Shown: positions 1 to 12,200, numbered from the stretch's first letter. The stretch is 23,617 nt of DNA from Cochliopodium minus (GCA_024220525.1 JAMYWO010000439.1:1-23617), one strand, 5' to 3'. Notes: generated from the sequence alone by a model not told the origin. Numbers and translations: made by a program.

Positions 1-571
1 GAGAAAAATTCCAAAACTCTTTCCATTTCAAGAAAATCTGCTAATATTGGTATTTTCAATTTTTTTTTTTATTTTTTTAATTTTTTATTTTTTCACTAGT
101 TTTATATTTTATTTATTTTATATTTTATTTATATTATGCAAATAAATTGTACATTTATTTTTTTTCTTTTTTTTTTTATTTCATTTTTATTTTCCATTTT
201 ATTAATTTTATTTTAAATTTCATTTTAATTTTTATTGTTATTTAAAAAAAAAATTTTATTCATTTTTATAAATTTTTATTCATTATTTATTAAGAATTTT
301 GAAAGTCAACTTTTGATTAACGAGCCCAAACCAGAAGTCAACAAGAAGGAAGTTATTAAGAAAGTTTGGAAAGATGCTCTCCTTTGTGCTTTTATATTTA
401 TGATCACCCTAGGATTTTTCCCTGGTATGTCCTCCTTGATTGAACCAGATAACACAGAGAAACTAGGTAATTAAAAAAAAAATAAAAAAAATAAAAAAAA
501 ATATTTTATTTATTTTATTTATTTCATTTATTTTTAATTTTATTTATTTATTTATTTATTTATTTATTCAT

Positions 572-608
<37 letters not shown>

Positions 609-1161
609 GGAACATGGTTCCCTGTACTCTTAGTAGGTGTTTTCACAATCACCAATTTCATTGGGAGGTCTTTGCCTTCCTTCATTATCATATTCTCGAA
701 GAAAATTTTGTGGATTCCCTCTGTCTTGAGAGTCATCCCCTTATTATTGTTAATTTTGTGTATAAAACCCTTTGTATTTAAACAGTATTGGTGGTAACAA
801 TGAATTCATTTTTAATTTTAAAGTTTTAATGCTTTTTCTTTTTTTAATAAATTAAATTTTTCCCAATAAATTTTCTTATTTATTTTTATTTTGAAAACTT
901 TAACAGGCCTATGATATTCATGTTCTTTTTCTCCCTGTCAGACGGTTATTGTGGTACTCTTGCTATTATGTACGCTCCATCTGATGTTGAACCCCACGAA
1001 AAAGAGTACGTGGGTGTAATTATGGTAAACCATAAATTTTAATATTATATTTTCTTGGAACAGTTTTAAAAATTTTTTTTTTTTTTTTGTAGTCGTTTGC
1101 TTTGTGTCTTGGTGTTGGAATTGGTGTACATACTAGTTTGATTCTATATTTTTTTCACTGA
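1..1161 (+). CDS. Equilibrative nucleoside transporter (ENT/SLC29 family), C-terminal part
   Basis: Partial gene; the 5' end lies outside the window. Exons read as 295-466, 610-793, 907-1024 and 1093-1161 (TGA stop), with all phases matching across GT..AG introns. A further exon at 1-49, ending at a GTATTT donor, is plausible but weak; it would encode the loop before TM7. Family: ENT carriers move nucleosides or nucleobases across the plasma or an internal membrane through 11 TM helices. Seen: a TM7-like stretch ending FFPGMSS, a TM8-like segment with IGRSL, and the strongly diagnostic C-terminal block SDGYCGTLAIMYAP, then VEPHEKEY, then GVIM and SFALCLGVGIG. These match the ENT TM10-TM11 region, including the acidic loop and the glycine-rich last helix. 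Only about the last five helices are visible. Oddity: the TM8 position that is usually Asp in D-x-x-G-R is Asn (NFIGR). An ATG at 235 lies in intron sequence and is not the start. The family call is firm; the substrate is unknown. Confidence 0.85.
540..606. repeat. (TTTA)n microsatellite in ENT intron
   Basis: A nearly pure tetranucleotide TTTA tract with one TTCA interruption fills most of the intron 467-609 and runs up to the acceptor. It is a simple repeat, probably length-polymorphic. Confidence 0.9.
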
Positions 1162-1430
1162 TATTCTCTTTGAAGACTTTAATTAAAAGATTTTGGAACT
1201 GTGTGAAGGTAGATTTGATTGCAACAGATTTTTCATAACAAATAACTTTTTCTCACATTTTTAACACACAATCAAAGTATTTAATGTTTTGGCTTTTTAA
1301 AATACCTCGAATTTTTTTCATAACAACTTGATTGAGATTTTGTATGAGGTACTAAAAGAAATAGATTTATCAAGAATTTGAATTATATAACAATTTAATT
1401 GAATGTCGATTAAAAATTTAAACAAAGAAT
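1162..1430. other. Convergent 3' intergenic region
   Basis: About 270 bp between the stop of the ENT gene and the stop of the opposite-strand PB1-ZZ-UBA gene. It must hold both 3' UTRs. It is AT-rich with no coding signal and no recognisable RNA gene. Confidence 0.6.
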
Positions 1431-2594
1431 TTATTTCTTTTTCAATAAAGCATCAATTGCTCTTTGCATGTTTCCTTTATTTTGAACCAAAGCCTTGATG
1501 CATTCCTTCTTATCGAAACCCATGGAAGTGAGATCGTCCAACTTCTTCTCAAAGGTATCGTTGTTGACAGGCTCGGCATTTCTCAAAGGGAAGAGGATAT
1601 CCTTGAAGTTCTCAAAGAAGGTTTTGTTAGGTTGAGGTTGTTGAGGTTGAGGCTCAACGTTCTTTGGCTCTTCTTTGACCTTCTCTTGTTCTTGTTGGAT
1701 TCTTTCTTGTTCAAGTCTCTCTTGTTCTTGTTTGATTCTCTCTTGTTTGATTCTCTCTTGTTTGATTCTCTCTTGTTCAAGTCTCTCTTGTTCTTGCTTG
1801 ATTCTCTCTTGTTCTTGTTGGATTTTTTCTTGCTCAAGTCTCTCTTGTTCGATTTGTTGCTTGTGTCTCTCTTGCTCCAAAATCTCATTTTCATTATCTT
1901 GGTTGCTTGTTGATCCTTGTTCTTGTTGTCCGGGTTGAAAGAACTCGAAGAAGGAATCGATCTGTTCTCCATTGCCGATGGCTTCTTTGAGGGCATCCAA
2001 AGCGGTGATGGACACAAATTTATGTTCGGGATGGCTATCCAATTTGGTTTCGTAGCAGCTTGAGCAGAAGTCAAAGTCAGGACATTCAGAGCAATGATAT
2101 CTTGTTCCTCTTATCTTGGATTCGCATCCATCACAGACGTAATTGTGCTCAATATGGCACAATCCACTGTTCAAAAGATTGTTCAATACTCCCTCATCTC
2201 CAATCAAATTCTTGGTTATATTGTGGAGAAATCCAAATGGATGTTGGCCTTGTTGATGTCTATGTCCATGATAATTATCTCTATTTCCCTTGTGGCATTT
2301 TCCTTTCCATCTTCTTTTGCATCTTCCCTCTCCCTCCTTTTTCTCAAGCAATGAGGTTATTTCCAATCTGAGGATGTTATTTTGGATGAATTTAAAAGAT
2401 TCGGAGAATTCTTCTTCAGATGAAATTGTCACTAAATCCCCTTCATCATCTCTATATTTCAAGGTGAATGTCCCTTGTTGAATTGCATAAATTTCCCCTA
2501 TTTGTTTCTGTAAACCAACAAATCCCTTTTCAATCAATCTGACTCTTCTGATATCATCATTATACTTTATCTTCAAAACTATATTTTCTTGCAT
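1431..2594 (-). CDS. PB1-ZZ-UBA protein, p62/SQSTM1-like selective autophagy receptor
   Basis: 387 aa in a single exon, unusual beside intron-dense neighbours. Domains: PB1 at about 1-82, with a basic start (KIKYNDDIRRVR) and an acidic OPCA-like stretch (YRDDEGDLVTISSEEEF), so it could self-assemble or pair with other PB1 proteins. A ZZ zinc finger spans about 150-192 with pairs Cys154/157, Cys168/171, Cys177/180 and His188/191. A Gln/Glu/Arg/Lys-rich, probably coiled-coil, repeat covers about 240-308. The C-terminal UBA (about 348-385) contains the MGF loop (SMGFDKKE) and ends AIDALLKKK. A possible LIR for Atg8 binding is FKDI at 330-333, next to acidic residues (inference). The order PB1-ZZ-UBA matches p62/NBR1; the four-tryptophan domain of NBR1 is absent, so p62 is the closer match. 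Expected role: linking ubiquitinated cargo to autophagosomes in the cytosol. The ATG at 2594 starts directly at the PB1 first strand. Confidence 0.88.
   Translation of the reverse strand: MQENIVLKIKYNDDIRRVRLIEKGFVGLQKQIGEIYAIQQGTFTLKYRDDEGDLVTISSEEEFSESFKFIQNNILRLEITSLLEKKEGEGRCKRRWKGKCHKGNRDNYHGHRHQQGQHPFGFLHNITKNLIGDEGVLNNLLNSGLCHIEHNYVCDGCESKIRGTRYHCSECPDFDFCSSCYETKLDSHPEHKFVSITALDALKEAIGNGEQIDSFFEFFQPGQQEQGSTSNQDNENEILEQERHKQQIEQERLEQEKIQQEQERIKQEQERLEQERIKQERIKQERIKQEQERLEQERIQQEQEKVKEEPKNVEPQPQQPQPNKTFFENFKDILFPLRNAEPVNNDTFEKKLDDLTSMGFDKKECIKALVQNKGNMQRAIDALLKKK
1668..1880 (-). repeat. 15-bp-period tandem repeat coding for QERIK/QERLE
   Basis: Within the p62-like gene, residues ~240-308 are built from a pentapeptide of the type QER(I/L)(K/E), with EQ-containing spacers. 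At DNA level this is an imperfect 15-bp tandem repeat. The low complexity leaves long open frames on both strands that are not genes. The protein segment should be a highly charged helix or coiled coil. Confidence 0.85.
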
Positions 2595-3266
2595 TTTAAG
2601 CTTTTTTTTATTTTTTTTAAATGTTATTTTTTAATTTTTATTTTTATTAAATATTTTAAGACAAACACATTTTTCCTTTCTATTTTCAATTTAGGCTAAT
2701 TTTTTTCTCTTTTGTTCTTATCCAAAATCTCAATACCGGAATATAAAAATTAAAGACAAAAAAATTTTTTCAGTATTATTATTTTTCTGAAATTCTGTAT
2801 AATCTATTATTTTCTGCTTTTGAATTGAAATTGCTTGGAATTACTTTAATATTTATAATTTGGCTGATTTATTTGCATTGATATTTAAAATAAAAAAAAA
2901 TTAATGACAGGCGAAATAGGTTATTAGTTAAATGGAAATAAATATTGGAAAAATGTTAAAAATAAAAGAGAATTTATCTTGCATTTCATTTTTAATTTAA
3001 CAAAATTTTGTTAAATATTAATATGAGCCAAATATAATCAAATAAATGAGATATTTACCAAAAGATAAAATCTTGATCATCCGACAAATTGATGTTGATA
3101 TATCCAAAATACACCGACATCAATTTTCAATTTATTAAATTTCTTTCTGTGAATTCAAGATAACTTTCGAAATTCTCTTTACATAATGAATTATTTCCTC
3201 AGAACAATGATTTGTTAAAAATTTTTTTTTTACAAAGAGATTTACAATTTAAAATTAAAAATTGAA
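2595..3266. promoter_or_regulatory. Divergent intergenic region between p62-like and Roco genes
   Basis: About 670 bp separating the ATG of the minus-strand p62-like gene from the ATG of the plus-strand Roco gene, so it should contain both promoters and 5' UTRs. It has fewer homopolymer runs than the introns and no convincing ORF. The only clear structure is the inverted repeat listed separately. No core-promoter motif could be assigned with confidence. Confidence 0.5.
3086..3126. repeat. 10-bp perfect inverted repeat upstream of the Roco gene
   Basis: AAATTGATGT at 3086-3095 is repeated as its reverse complement ACATCAATTT at 3117-3126, with a 21-nt spacer; the short word CCGACA flanks the left arm and precedes the right arm. 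It lies 140-180 bp upstream of the Roco ATG. It could be a paired binding site or a transcript hairpin; function is unknown. Confidence 0.5.
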
Positions 3267-6200
3267 ATGAAATCATTGGAAAATGAGTTGGAAGATATGA
3301 GGATATTCATCTATGATGGGGATAAAAAGGATAAATTGAACGACAACCATCCCATCTTCTCTCAAATTATCAATATACTCCAATCATCCCAACAACAAAA
3401 TAAGATGACGATTGAAAGTCTATCATTCCTCAATAATGAAATATCCAATCTTGGATTGTACAATTTTGTTGGAAAATTGCTTATAAAGCCGTCATCATTA
3501 AAAAATCTTATATTTTCCAATAATATGATAGATTTTGTTGGTCTGCAATGTCTATCATTGGGTGTAAAATTATGTGAGATCACTTATTTAGATTTGTCAG
3601 ACAATAAAATCTCCCTCAACAAAGATACAAAGAACATGTATAGTATATTCGAATATATCCTCGGATCATCCTCCTCCCTCACCTATCTCAATCTCTCAGG
3701 AAACAAATTGGGTGATTCTGGTGGTGAAATAATCTTCAGTTTGATGAGAAATAACAAAAAGATAAACAATCTGCAACTAAAAAATACAATGTTGACCAAT
3801 TCATCAACCAAATGTATCTCAGATGGTAAAATAAACAATATGTATTGTGATTTTAAGATATATAAAATAATTCTTCAATATATTTATTACACTCTTATAT
3901 ATCTTTAAAACGAACTCCATAAAATATAATTATTAAATTTTTTATTATTAATAGTCATAAAAATCAACAAAGACCTCAAAATGATAAATATCACCAAAAA
4001 TAAATTCACTATCGAATCCATAGCGAAATTGTTGAAAGCCCTCAACAAAAATCTCTCCTTATTATCATTCGAAGTAGATGAAACACAGACAGATCAATGC
4101 GCAATAATAACACAACAAAATTCTTTATATATCTCGGTAAAAACAAATATATAATTGATCAGTTGAATAATTTCTTTTTTTAAAAATATTGTAGCAAAAA
4201 TTTGGATGTGCTGGATTTTTGGGAAGGAAATGGAAATATCTTCCCAGGAATTTTCAATTTCATTCCAATTTGATCACGATGGATCTTTCTGGCAATAAAT
4301 TGACCGGATTGCCCTATTCGTTTGTATTATTAACTAATTTAAAAATATTGAATCTCTCCAACAACATAATTGAGTTAAATCAAATGCCTATACACGTAAA
4401 AATTTTTATTTAAACATTATATAAGATTTATATAAGATTGGATATAATAAATTGTTTATTTCTCTCTTTATTTTTAATCCTTTTCACTAGTTAGTATCAC
4501 TCAAAAATCTACATTCAATACAAGTGGATGATAATCCTTTTGTGAAGGATCTTCCTAAAGATGTAAACTGGAAGGAATTAGATGACCTATTTCATTATTG
4601 GAGTCATATAAAATCTAATTTTATGAGAGATCGTGTAAACGTTGTGTTCTTGGGTGATCCTCAGTCAGGAAAAACTACGATAATCAAATCTATAATCAAA
4701 AAAAACAAAGCCAATACCAAAAACACCTTTTTGAGGGAGTTTTCAAGTGGGATAACCACTTATGATTGTTTTGTGAACAGTAGGTTGAACAGCGAAAAAA
4801 TTAATTTGTGTTTTTGGGATTTTAGTGGTAAATATTTTCAATAAAATAAAATAAATAAATTACAAAAAGTAAAATGTATCAAAGAAAATTTAAATGAAAT
4901 AAAATAAAATAAAATATTAAAATTAAACAAAAATTTGACATCGTTTCTAGAAAAAGACATTAACTATCCAATCCACTCATTGATGCTCCACAACAACAGC
5001 ATCTTCGTAATAACTTTCAAACTAACCAGCTTCACCTCCATCGAATCCGTCGGCTCATGGCTCAACTTGATCGAAGAAAACTACGCCGAGGGCAGCTCAG
5101 TAATCATTGTAGGTACGATGCGTGACAAAGACAAGTCGCTCAATCTAAAACTTATACAGCATTACATCCAAGAAAAGTTCTTTCCGAAAAAAAAAGTGAA
5201 AATTCAACTTGTCACTTCTTTATTGTTCATAAACTCTTTGTCCAATGCCAATTCCGTCGAGGATTCCATACTTTCGACCATTGAGCTCGATATTTCCAAG
5301 ATCAAGCTCGGCGCTCCTCTCCGCTTGAATTTCGAGATTTTGTATAATACTCTGTATAACGAGTCCAAGTCAAAGAAACATCCCATTTTGACATTTACAG
5401 AAGTTTCTACTATTGCCAAAGAATGTTTTATCAATGAAAAAGAGCTACAGGTACTTTTTTTTTAAACTTTCAATTCAAATAAATTTTTTTTTTTACTCTT
5501 TTTTTTTTTAGGAAGCGATTAGCTATTTGACTATGGTGGGAAAATTGTTTTACTACCCCAATAAAGAAGATACTGAGGATATTGTCCTAATGGAGCCGTC
5601 CTGGCTCGCCAAGATCCTCTACAAACTGATTGACGCCCCCAAAAGCTACGACATGCCGGGAATCAAAGATCTCCAAGAAATTCTAAAGATCTATCCAATA
5701 GAGACTTATGAAAATCACCAGATCACCATTATTGATCTCTTGATCCAACAGCAGATCTTGTTCGAGGTGCAGATTGGAGAAAGTGTCATCATTGTTGCCC
5801 CTTGCTTGTTTGAGAGGAAGCCTACCAAGAAGTTTGTCAAGGATGAGTGGTTTTTGGAGGAGATCGAGACCAACAAGGAGAAAACTTATTCTTACCAAAG
5901 AAGATACAAATTTCTGGTAACATTTTTTTTAGTTTATTTACTAATAAAATTAATAAAATGAATTCAAAAAAATCCCTTTTTATTATATTTTTTAAAATGT
6001 TGAGAGGACATAAATTTAAAATAATTTTTTACTTTTTAGTTTATTCCATATTCCTTCTTTGTACAACTTTTGATAAGACTAATCCGCATGTCCACATCTA
6101 TTGTACAGTTATGGAAAAAGGGAATGATTTTTGACATTTCTGCGGGTAAAGACAAACACGTTTTGTGCGTTCGATTTGCCACCAAGTCAGAGCTTGACAG

Positions 6201-9200
6201 AGAAGCCCTTGAGCGAAGTGGAAATTTGAATAAAGATGAATCAGATGAAGAGGAACATGGCGATATTTCTGTTTTGGTTTATGTTAAAACTACAGGTAAT
6301 TTTTTAATGAAAATTTAGAAATTTTACTAAATTTTTTTTTAATTTTTTTTTTGTTGAATAAAATTTACCAAAAAAAAAAATAATAAATTTGAATATTGAA
6401 CACATTTTCCATTCAAAATTATATTTTTTAGATGCAACTGGGAAAGTGTTGTACACAATCAGCACAATTATAGAGGGAATCGCAGATGGGTGGTACTCCA
6501 ACTGCACTTACGAAAAGTTCGCACTGGAATTTAGGGTAAATTCGGGAAAATTGGTCGAGAGAGAAGAAATCAACATCAACGACATCGTAGAGACCATGTT
6601 GAACACTACTTCTGTCCACCAGATCAACTTGTACGAGGACATTGCTCCCGAACTAGTTTTGCAGGGGCAGTTGAAGGTTTCTATTGATGATATCCAACTT
6701 GGTGATGAACTTGGTAAAAAGATTTACTTCTATATTTAATTATGAACGAAAAATAAAATTTTTTTAAAATTTATTCAACTTTTTATTAACTAATTAAGAT
6801 AAATTTTATTCATTTTACAATTCTATATTTTTATAATCATGAATTTCGATGTTTAAAATCATTGATGTTTATAATATTTTTTTTGATTCCAAAATTTCAT
6901 AAAAACTTTAAATAAACACTTTCAGATTTAAAACTTTGACAAAAAAAACTTTTAAAAATAATAAAAATAAAAGGGGAAGGAACTTACGCCAAAGCACAAC
7001 TGGCGACATACCAAGAAAGAAAAGTGGTTGTCAAGAAGCTCAAAATGTCAGGCGAAAAAACCAAAATCTTCAAAGAATTCATCACCGAGACGTGGATGAT
7101 GGCAATGCTCAAACACAAGAATGTTATCAAGCTGGAAGCTTTATCACTCAACCCCTTGGCCTTGGTGGTGGAGTACATGAACTCCTTCGATCTCCGGAAG
7201 TTTCTCGACAAGAACATTCCCATCAGTTGGAACTCTAACCTCTCTATTTTGGTCGACATTGCTTGTGGTATGAATTTTGCGCATTCACAATGGCCTCCCA
7301 TCATTCATAGGTAAATTTTTTTTTCAATTTTTTTTTTTTTTTTTCAATTTCATTATTTTATTTTTAATTCTGTTTTTTTATTTTTTTTATTTTTTTTTTT
7401 TAATTTTTTAATTTTTAATTTTTTAATTTTAATTATTTTATGAAGAGATTTGAAGACTCCCAACATTTTTTTGGACTTAAACAACGAAACCAACGAAATC
7501 ACCGCCAAAGTTGCAGATTTGGGTCTTTCCACTATCTCCTTGCAAGCGCTCAAAACAGACGGAGTAGACAACCCTGGTAAATTCAATAAAAATAAAATAT
7601 TAAATAATTATAAAATATTTTTTATTTAAAAATAAAAATAATACTAAAAAATTAAATAAAAAATGAAAATTTTGGAAAAATAACAAACAATTTTAAAAAA
7701 TTTTAAATAATTTTAAAAAATTTTAAATAATTTTAAAAAATTTTAAATAATTTTATATATATATTTTTTTTAAAAATAATCAAATAGCTTGGAGTTGTCC
7801 TGAAATTTTAACAAATGGAAATTGTACACAAAAAGTGGACGTCTACAGCTTTGGTATCATCATGCACGAAATTTTGACCAAGCAGTTTCCGTTCAATGAG
7901 GCAAAGTCAAAGTTCGAATTCACCTTCCAGCTTTCCGATGAGATTGTGCTCAAAAATCTTCGTCCTTTTGTATCTAAGCCAACTGATGCTCCAGTGGGAT
8001 ATCAGATCCTCATGGTCAAATTTTTTTATTCATTTTGTTTTTTTAATTTTTTTTTTCATTCTTTATATTAATTTAATTTTTCATAATTTTATTTTTTTGA
8101 AACAAAATTTTTTTTATTTGTTGCTTTAATTTTTAATGATTTACTCTTTCTATAATTAGAACGTTTATAACTGATCAGTGAAAATATTTAATAGAAATTT
8201 GGATATCTTTTCTTTAAAAGGAATCCATTTCCTATCTTTTAAGATAAATTCATAAAAAATCTTTTATCTCTTTTTGAGTGTACTAAATTTCAATTCGAGA
8301 ACATTTTTTTTTTCATTTTTTTATCTTTTTATTTGTGATTTTTTATTTACATTTTATTTCAAAATTTTAATTTTTTTTCTTTCAGGAAAAATGTTGGAGC
8401 CACGATCCTAAAAAGAGGCCAGAGTTCTCGGAGATTCTCATAGAATTGTTGAAAATGCAGAACACCCTCCTCTACGACGATCCAGAAAGCAAACTGACAG
8501 TCGAAGAGGTCGCCTCCACTTCTTTCATCAACAAATCTGAGCATCTCTCATTGTCCATCCCCATTGATGATCAAACCATGTGGGTATTGTCGGTTAAAGA
8601 GCTTAGAAAGGTCAATTTCTTTGTAAGAGTTTTTCAAAATTTTAACGATCGTATTACTAAAATTTTTTTTTACTTTAATTTTTCAATAATTAGAACGTTT
8701 ATTTCATCAGTGAAAATATTTAATAGAAATTTGATTTTTTGAATATCTTTTCTCAGAATGTTTTCTTTAAAAGGAAATTATTTCTTTTGGATAATATAAT
8801 ATAAAAAATCTTTTAAATACTCTTTTTGAGTGTACTAAATTTCAATTCGAGAACATAGAGTCAAAACTCTCATTTTTCTTTATCATCTGTTTCAATCTCA
8901 TTTTTTTGTTTTTTTTTTTTGTTTTATCTGGAGTGTTTTAAGTAAGAATGACTGAAATAAAGATTTCTATTCAATGTGCTTAAGGAAATTTATAATTATT
9001 TACCTTTAATGTTTTTATTTAACATTTAATTCTAATTATTTCATTATTTTAATCATCTTTATTTATTTAAAAGATCTTAAAAGTTTTTGATTTAAAGTTT
9101 TTGTAAAATAAATATTGATAAATTTCTTATTGAAAATATTTTGAATTTAAAAAAAAAAAAAAAAGAGCGGGAAATCTTCAAGTAATAATATCAAAGAACT

Positions 9201-12200
9201 GGACGTTGAAGTGTTCAGCTTGCCAGACAGGATTCTCTACAGCAAAGCGATCGAGAAGTTCCTCATCCTAGACCACGACCGAATGACTGTTTTCAACGCC
9301 AACAACATCAACGACAAAACCGTCTTTCAGGTCAACTTTATTCTGGCCCTGGAGGGTGTGGACGACATCTACACTGTCAATTTGAATAACAGGAAGAACA
9401 CCATCCGTCTTTGTCTTTGGTCTAAATCCATCTTTCAGTTGACCGAAGCCAAACACGTTCATCTGTTGAATCGTGAGAGTTTCAAGTACTTTTTTTTTTT
9501 GTTTGATTTTTATTTATGATTTTATTCTCTTTTTTATTCACATTTTTATTCATTTTTTTATTTTTATTTTGATTTTAAATAATTTTTATTTATTCATTTT
9601 TTTTGTTCATTTTTTCATTTATTTTTCATTTATTTTCATTTTAAATGAATTTATAAATTTTCTTTTATCAATTTTTTTAAAATCATTTTTTCATTTATCT
9701 TTCATAAATTTTCATTCATTGAAAAAAGATTTTTTCATTTGAAAAATTTTTGGTTTTTCTGTTTAAAATTTTAAATTTTTTTTTTTACATGAAATAGTGA
9801 ACCATCAAATTCAATAAACATAGACAACCACATCGAAGAATTCAAGCAGGCACTCCTTAACTTTGTCCAACAAGTCCAAAAAATCGTTCCCAGATCTACC
9901 GACTTCGTGCAAGCCATCCGTTACTCCACTGACAAGCTCAGAAAGACAATCATGGTCACTTCAGAGATCGAGAAAGCCTGCGGCATGCATATCATCAGTA
10001 ATTTTTTGACTGCGAGAGATTTGGTCAAAGGTAACTTTTTTTTAAATTTTTTTAAATTCTTTCTTTGATTATCTTTTTAATTCATTTTTTCAATTAAAAA
10101 AATTGTTTTTTTTTAAATAATTCCATCTTATTGAAATTATTTTCAATTTAATTTTTTTCATTTTAATTTTTAATATTCTCGTAATATTTGAATATAATAT
10201 AATATTATTATTTTTAAAATAAAATATCTTTTTTTTAATTTGAAAAAATTTTTGATTTGCTCAATAATTTAACACTACTTTAATTTCAAATATTTTTTTT
10301 TCAAAACCCACATTTTTTTTTCTGAAAGAAAGTTTCAAAAAACTGGTGGAAATAAGCAAACTGCTGGACACCAGAGGCGAAGAAAAGACGTTGCACTTAT
10401 TCGAACAAGAGAAGATAAACCTTTTCGAAATGGTGAAAACCTTGGTCTTCGAAGCAAACGCGCTCAAGGAGAACTCCTCCGCCCCCGTCCCCATTTTGGA
10501 CAACTCTAGGGACAAGGAGCTCGCTCTTTATTTCCAGAACATGAAGAAGAGTTTGTTGATCGAGGAGATTGGTCAGTTATGGGTTTTTGGTTTAATTCGT
10601 GAACGTAATAGGTACAACAAAATTTTTTTTTTTATTATTTTTATTTTTTTTTTATTTTTTTTTTGTTATTTTTGTACATTCCAAAATTTATCTTTTTTTA
10701 TTTTTAAAAATTAAAAAATTTCTTTATACATGATTATTAAAATATCATTGCAAAATTGTGAAATTTTATTTTGAATTCAATTTGAATTGTTTTTTAAAAT
10801 TTTTTTAAAATTTGCTTAATATATGATTATCAAAATATCATTGTAAAGTAGTAAAATTTTAAATTTTATTTTTTTTATTTTTTAATTTTATTAAAATTTT
10901 TTTTGGATTTTTTTTTGGATTTTTTTTTAAATAATTTTTAGGACTACAAAAAATAAAGGAGAAGACAAATACATGACATCAAACACAGAAAGGGTGCAAA
11001 AAATCAACTACTACATCATTGTAATTGAAATCACCAAAACAGAGTCTTCTCATTGCTCCACCTTCCAATCCTTGGATTATCTCATTCGTTGTTGGTGTGT
11101 GGTTGAAGTCAAAGGTGAGATTTTTGTTTGGGTTGCTACTGACAAGGAAATTTTTGTGTGGGATTCGAACAGGTATTAAAAATAAAAAATAAAAAATAAA
11201 AAATAAATAAAAATAAAAATAAAAATAAAAATAAAAAAACTACAATAAAAAAATTATTATAAATATTTTAATAAAATAAGAAATAAAAAAAAATAAAAAT
11301 AAAAAATAAAAAATAAAAAATAAAATAAGAATAAAAATAAAAATAAAAATAAAAATAAAAAATAAAATAAAAAATAAAATAAAAATAAAAATAAATAATA
11401 AATAAAAAAAAATAAAAATAAAAAATATGGTTCAATAAAAATAAAAATTACTCATAAAAATATAAATAACAACTTTCTTTGAAAATAGAAAAGTCGTGTC
11501 GACAACTAGTTGTAACGGAATCATCACAATGCTCATATTGGAGAACACCATCGTAAGCTTGTCGCTTTCGGAAGGAGTTTTCCTCAATTTCTTTGACAGG
11601 ACCACCGCCAAACATTACAAAACTATTAATTTAAATGTAGGTTCCATTTTTTTCACTCCTGATTTGATCCTTGTCGATGATCATAGGTAAAATCATTTTT
11701 TATTATTTTAAATTTTTTTTTTTATTTATTTTTCATAATTTTTATTTTATTTTTCATTATTTTTATTTTTTTATTCATCTTTTTTAATTTAATTATATAT
11801 TTTTTTTTATTTCATGATTTTTTTATTTTATTTTATGATTTATTTTTATTATTTTTATTTTTCATTTATTAAATGTTTGACTCTTTTTTTTTTTTATTCT
11901 TTTTTTATTTTATTTTTATTTTATTTTTTTTTTATTTTTTCATTTTCCGATTCAATTTTTCATTTTCAAAAATTTTCTATTCCAAGATTCTGTGTAGTAC
12001 TATCCAGCACAGTGATAATCTACTCAGTAGTCAACCACAAGCACAAAAGGTACAACCTGCAAGACATAGTGTCATTGAAAAGCAAAGAAGTGATCCACCT
12101 GCCCGCCCCGCTCGACTTCTTCGAAAAGAAAAAGTTTCTCGAGTCGCTCCCCCTCACCTCCAGATCCAAAAAAGAAACCAACAAATGGACTTTGCGTAAC

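Noticed and set aside
235-294. ATG at 235 as start of the ENT protein
   Set aside because: The segment is T-rich intron-like and ends in TTTATTAAG at 294; ENT homology begins after this acceptor, and the protein needs about six more helices upstream.
1464-2074. Long open frames on both strands overlapping the p62-like gene
   Set aside because: They are by-products of the 15-bp QERIK/QERLE repeat and contain only Leu/Ser/Phe/Cys- or Lys/Asn/Ser-rich low complexity, while the minus frame has three clear domains.
11814-11986. Phe/Ile/Tyr-rich open frame before Roco exon 18
   Set aside because: T-rich intron sequence read through; the coding part starts after CCAAG at 11986 in correct phase.
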